Origin: an uncultured Mycoplasmatota bacterium
GTDB lineage: Bacteria > Bacillota_I > Bacilli_A > RF39 > UBA660
Reading direction: 5' to 3'
Assembly: GCA_900543825.1 (NCBI GenBank)
Contig: UQSR01000003.1
Coordinates: 62,001-126,000 of the forward strand
Length of the DNA: 64,000 nucleotides
The translations under genes were made by a program, and so were the position numbers. Every line of letters starts with the position of its first letter. Positions within the stretch are counted from its first letter, which is position 1. This document shows, one piece after another, positions 63,667 to 64,000 of this stretch. The notes beneath the pieces were generated by a model. It was not told where the DNA came from. It did no database searches and saw only the letters and a program-made list of their open reading frames with translations.

Positions 63667-64000
63667 ATGGATTTTTTTAAAAAAATCGGGAAAGAAGTGA
63701 GCGTCTTTGGGCTTGTATTTGTAGTTTTTATTGCATTATTTGCTTATAGACAAGCAACACATGTTGAACTTTCAACAATTTCCCAAGATAAATTAGAAGA
63801 AAAAATCAAAGATAAAGATAGTTTTGTAGTCGTTGTAGGTAGTGATAAGGATAATACGACATTGAACTACAAAAATGTTTGCTTAAAATATTTAGAAAAA
63901 AATCATAGTGATAAAATTTATTATGTAAATTTAGCTAAAGAAAATAATGCAACAACATACATTCAAAAAACTTTTAAAACAGATGATGGAACAATTCCTT
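63667..64000 (+). CDS. Membrane-anchored thioredoxin-like protein, partial
   Basis: The gene runs off the right edge after 111 codons. ATG 63667 follows AAAAGGAGGA. Residues about 11-28 form one membrane segment (VFGLVFVVFIALFAYR). The outside part has SFVVVVGSDKD, then a helix with one cysteine (NYKNVCLKYLEKNHSDKIYYVNLAKEN), in thioredoxin-like beta-alpha-beta order, but no CxxC appears in the visible part. The function is unknown. Confidence 0.7.
   Translation, partial: MDFFKKIGKEVSVFGLVFVVFIALFAYRQATHVELSTISQDKLEEKIKDKDSFVVVVGSDKDNTTLNYKNVCLKYLEKNHSDKIYYVNLAKENNATTYIQKTFKTDDGTIP

Overview
The window is AT-rich DNA from a low-GC Gram-positive bacterium. By gene content (DnaK operon with HrcA, ECF module next to truA, RNase HIII, KhpA/S16, MtaB, relics of sporulation, Tad-type secretion genes, no outer-membrane functions) and by its strong A/T codon bias, it looks like an uncultured gut Bacilli lineage of the RF39/Erysipelotrichales kind. 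That placement is inference. The code is the standard one: TGA ends genes and tryptophan is TGG. Almost all genes lie on the minus strand. The exceptions are yigZ, a CmpB-like gene, rnhC, a yqfQ-like gene, rpsD, galE and a partial last gene.

Layout. 1-7050: a spoIIP-like gene cut by the window edge, an acidic single-pass membrane protein, rsmE, then the heat-shock operon hrcA-grpE-(small membrane protein)-dnaK-dnaJ, driven by a good promoter that overlaps two CIRCE-like inverted repeats. 7050-9934: a bacteriocin cassette with a C39-peptidase ABC exporter, a small membrane accessory protein and two short double-glycine-leader peptides, each with a GxxxG motif. Both peptide genes are small and easily missed. 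10-26 kb: housekeeping genes (yigZ, trpS, eno, rpsP-khpA, hisS, truA, the ECF energising module) mixed with a flippase-like protein, a serine hydrolase with Ig-like repeats, a 58-residue Cse60-like protein and several lineage-specific unknowns. 26-38 kb: rnhC, a heterodimeric ABC exporter, mtaB, fhs, murF, parC. 38-51 kb: a TasA/CalY-like surface protein next to PilD and PilC, a YqfQ-like protein, radC-mreC-mreD without mreB, a formate/nitrite-type channel, a membrane thioredoxin, a membrane-bound XRE regulator, a RumA-type methyltransferase, a CBS-domain protein, another TasA-like protein and yebC. 51.7-58.7 kb: a compact Tad machine (TadC, TadB, CpaF, CpaE-like, two TadE-like pseudopilins) followed on its upstream side by a large membrane-anchored protein with dockerin-like, cohesin-like and cadherin-like domains. 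59-64 kb: rpsD with a structured leader, ten tRNA genes in two transcripts, a GlpQ-like phosphodiesterase plus DUF368 transporter, galE, and the start of a membrane thioredoxin-like protein.

The most interesting points are the predicted two-peptide (class IIb) bacteriocin cassette, the cysteine-repeat extension on GrpE, the variant CIRCE operators, the complementary loss of ATPase motifs in the two ECF ATPases, the minimal Tad/PilC set lacking visible major pilins, and a tRNA-Leu(UAA) with an irregular acceptor stem. Many genes end inside their own intrinsic terminator, several of them with the same TAGC/GCTA hairpin. All assignments come from reading the sequence; no database search was run.
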